From the NCBI GenBank assembly GCA_002711465.1, contig PARL01000013.1:24090-30098 (forward strand): DNA of 6,009 bases. The letters run 5' to 3'. This document shows, in pieces, positions 5,632 through 6,009 of the stretch; position 1 is the first letter of the stretch; each line of letters starts with the position of its first letter. This DNA comes from Fidelibacterota bacterium (GTDB taxonomy: Bacteria; Fidelibacterota; Marinisomatia; SCGC-AAA003-L08; D37C17). Position numbers and translations under genes: made by a program. Below the pieces are notes generated by a model. It did not search any database, had not been told where the DNA came from, and saw only the letters and a list, made by a program, of their open reading frames with translations.

Positions 5632-6009
5632 AGTATAATCTTTTTTTACAAATTCTGTTTTTTAAATTTTTTTTGCTCAAAAAACGAGTTAAGTTATCAA
5701 TAAATAAATCAATCATATCATTTTGATATTCTGGAAAATTTCCTGAAATATGTGGAGATAAGAATAAATTTTCGTAATTAAAAAATGGATGATTTTTTGA
5801 AAGAGGCTCATCTTTGAAAACATCTAATGCAGCTCCAGATATTCTTTGATTATCAAGAGAATTAATTAAAGCTGAATCATCTATTATTTCACCTCTTGCA
5901 ATATTAATTAAATAAACTGTTTTTTTCATTTTGGAAAAAGCATTGTATGAGATCATTTGATTTGTCATTGGAGTTAAAGGGCAAGTAATAGCAATAAAAT
6001 CGGCTTGAT
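5630..6009 (-). CDS. D-2-hydroxyacid dehydrogenase, C-terminal part (gene cut by right edge)
   Basis: C-terminal 125 or so residues of an NAD(P)-dependent D-isomer 2-hydroxyacid dehydrogenase, a family that interconverts 2-keto and D-2-hydroxy acids. The frame stays open to the window edge, and the 13 residues before the ATG at 5968 (QADFIAITCPLTP) match the conserved 'ADFxxLTxPLTP' strand, so that ATG is internal and the true start lies to the right. Counting from the edge, the catalytic set is complete: Arg38 in NIARGEIID, Glu67 in DVFKDEP, and His86 in SPHISGN, equivalent to SerA Arg240, Glu269 and His292. The end KNRICKKRLY resembles family members that finish with N-x-V-(D)-x-x-x-GY, so the C-terminus looks intact, with no ACT domain as in some SerA proteins. 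The substrate cannot be told from this part. pip follows after 10 bases. Confidence 0.93.
   Translation of the reverse strand, partial: QADFIAITCPLTPMTNQMISYNAFSKMKKTVYLINIARGEIIDDSALINSLDNQRISGAALDVFKDEPLSKNHPFFNYENLFLSPHISGNFPEYQNDMIDLFIDNLTRFLSKKNLKNRICKKRLY

Noticed and set aside
5966..5968. ATG as the start of the dehydrogenase
   Set aside because: Thirteen more in-frame residues up to the edge match the conserved ADFxxLTxPLTP strand, so this methionine is internal.
1..6009. Mobile element, CRISPR, toxin-antitoxin, phage or defence system
   Set aside because: No direct repeats flanking a unit, no transposase or integrase motifs and no repeat-spacer pattern; the tRNA-Glu shows no duplicated 3' end in the window that would mark an integration site.

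Overview
This is an AT-rich (roughly 70% A+T by eye), very compact bacterial chromosomal segment with ordinary housekeeping content and no mobile element, phage gene, CRISPR array or defence locus that I can see. Almost every base is coding. Adjacent genes are separated by about 10 bases or less, or overlap, except for one 162-base gap that holds a tRNA gene. The taxonomy is only an inference. A single-chain (eukaryote/archaea-like) glycyl-tRNA synthetase, a topoisomerase I with C-terminal repeats instead of zinc fingers, and a tRNA-Glu with no encoded CCA argue against an Escherichia-like gammaproteobacterium. They would fit a low-GC, possibly marine, streamlined Gram-negative lineage, for example one near the Bacteroidota/Marinimicrobia (FCB) side. 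Two genes carry clear AGGA-type Shine-Dalgarno sites, which is unlike typical Bacteroidota, so I leave the phylum open.

Left half, plus strand: topA (DNA topoisomerase I, cut by the left edge so that its TOPRIM domain lies outside) runs into glyS (glycyl-tRNA synthetase) with a one-base stop/start overlap (TAATG), which suggests a translationally coupled pair. glyS then ends tail-to-tail against the minus-strand genes with a 4-base overlap and no visible terminator.

Right half, minus strand, read from right to left: a D-2-hydroxyacid dehydrogenase cut by the right edge; pip, a proline iminopeptidase of the alpha/beta-hydrolase fold, starting 10 bases after the dehydrogenase stop; then a promoter, tRNA-Glu(UUC) and a strong intrinsic terminator; then a flavin-binding protein of the pyridoxamine-phosphate-oxidase-like family, followed 5 bases later by a small cysteine-rich CPXCG-type protein.

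The functions cover DNA supercoiling, translation (GlyRS and tRNA-Glu), peptide turnover and small-molecule redox. I found no convincing new system. The most interesting local detail is that the U-tract of the tRNA-Glu terminator ends only 6 bases before the start codon of the flavoprotein gene, so how that two-gene unit is transcribed is an open question. Second-tier points are the altered first cysteine pair of the CPXCG protein, the tail-to-tail overlap at glyS, and the risk of misnaming the flavoprotein as PdxH.
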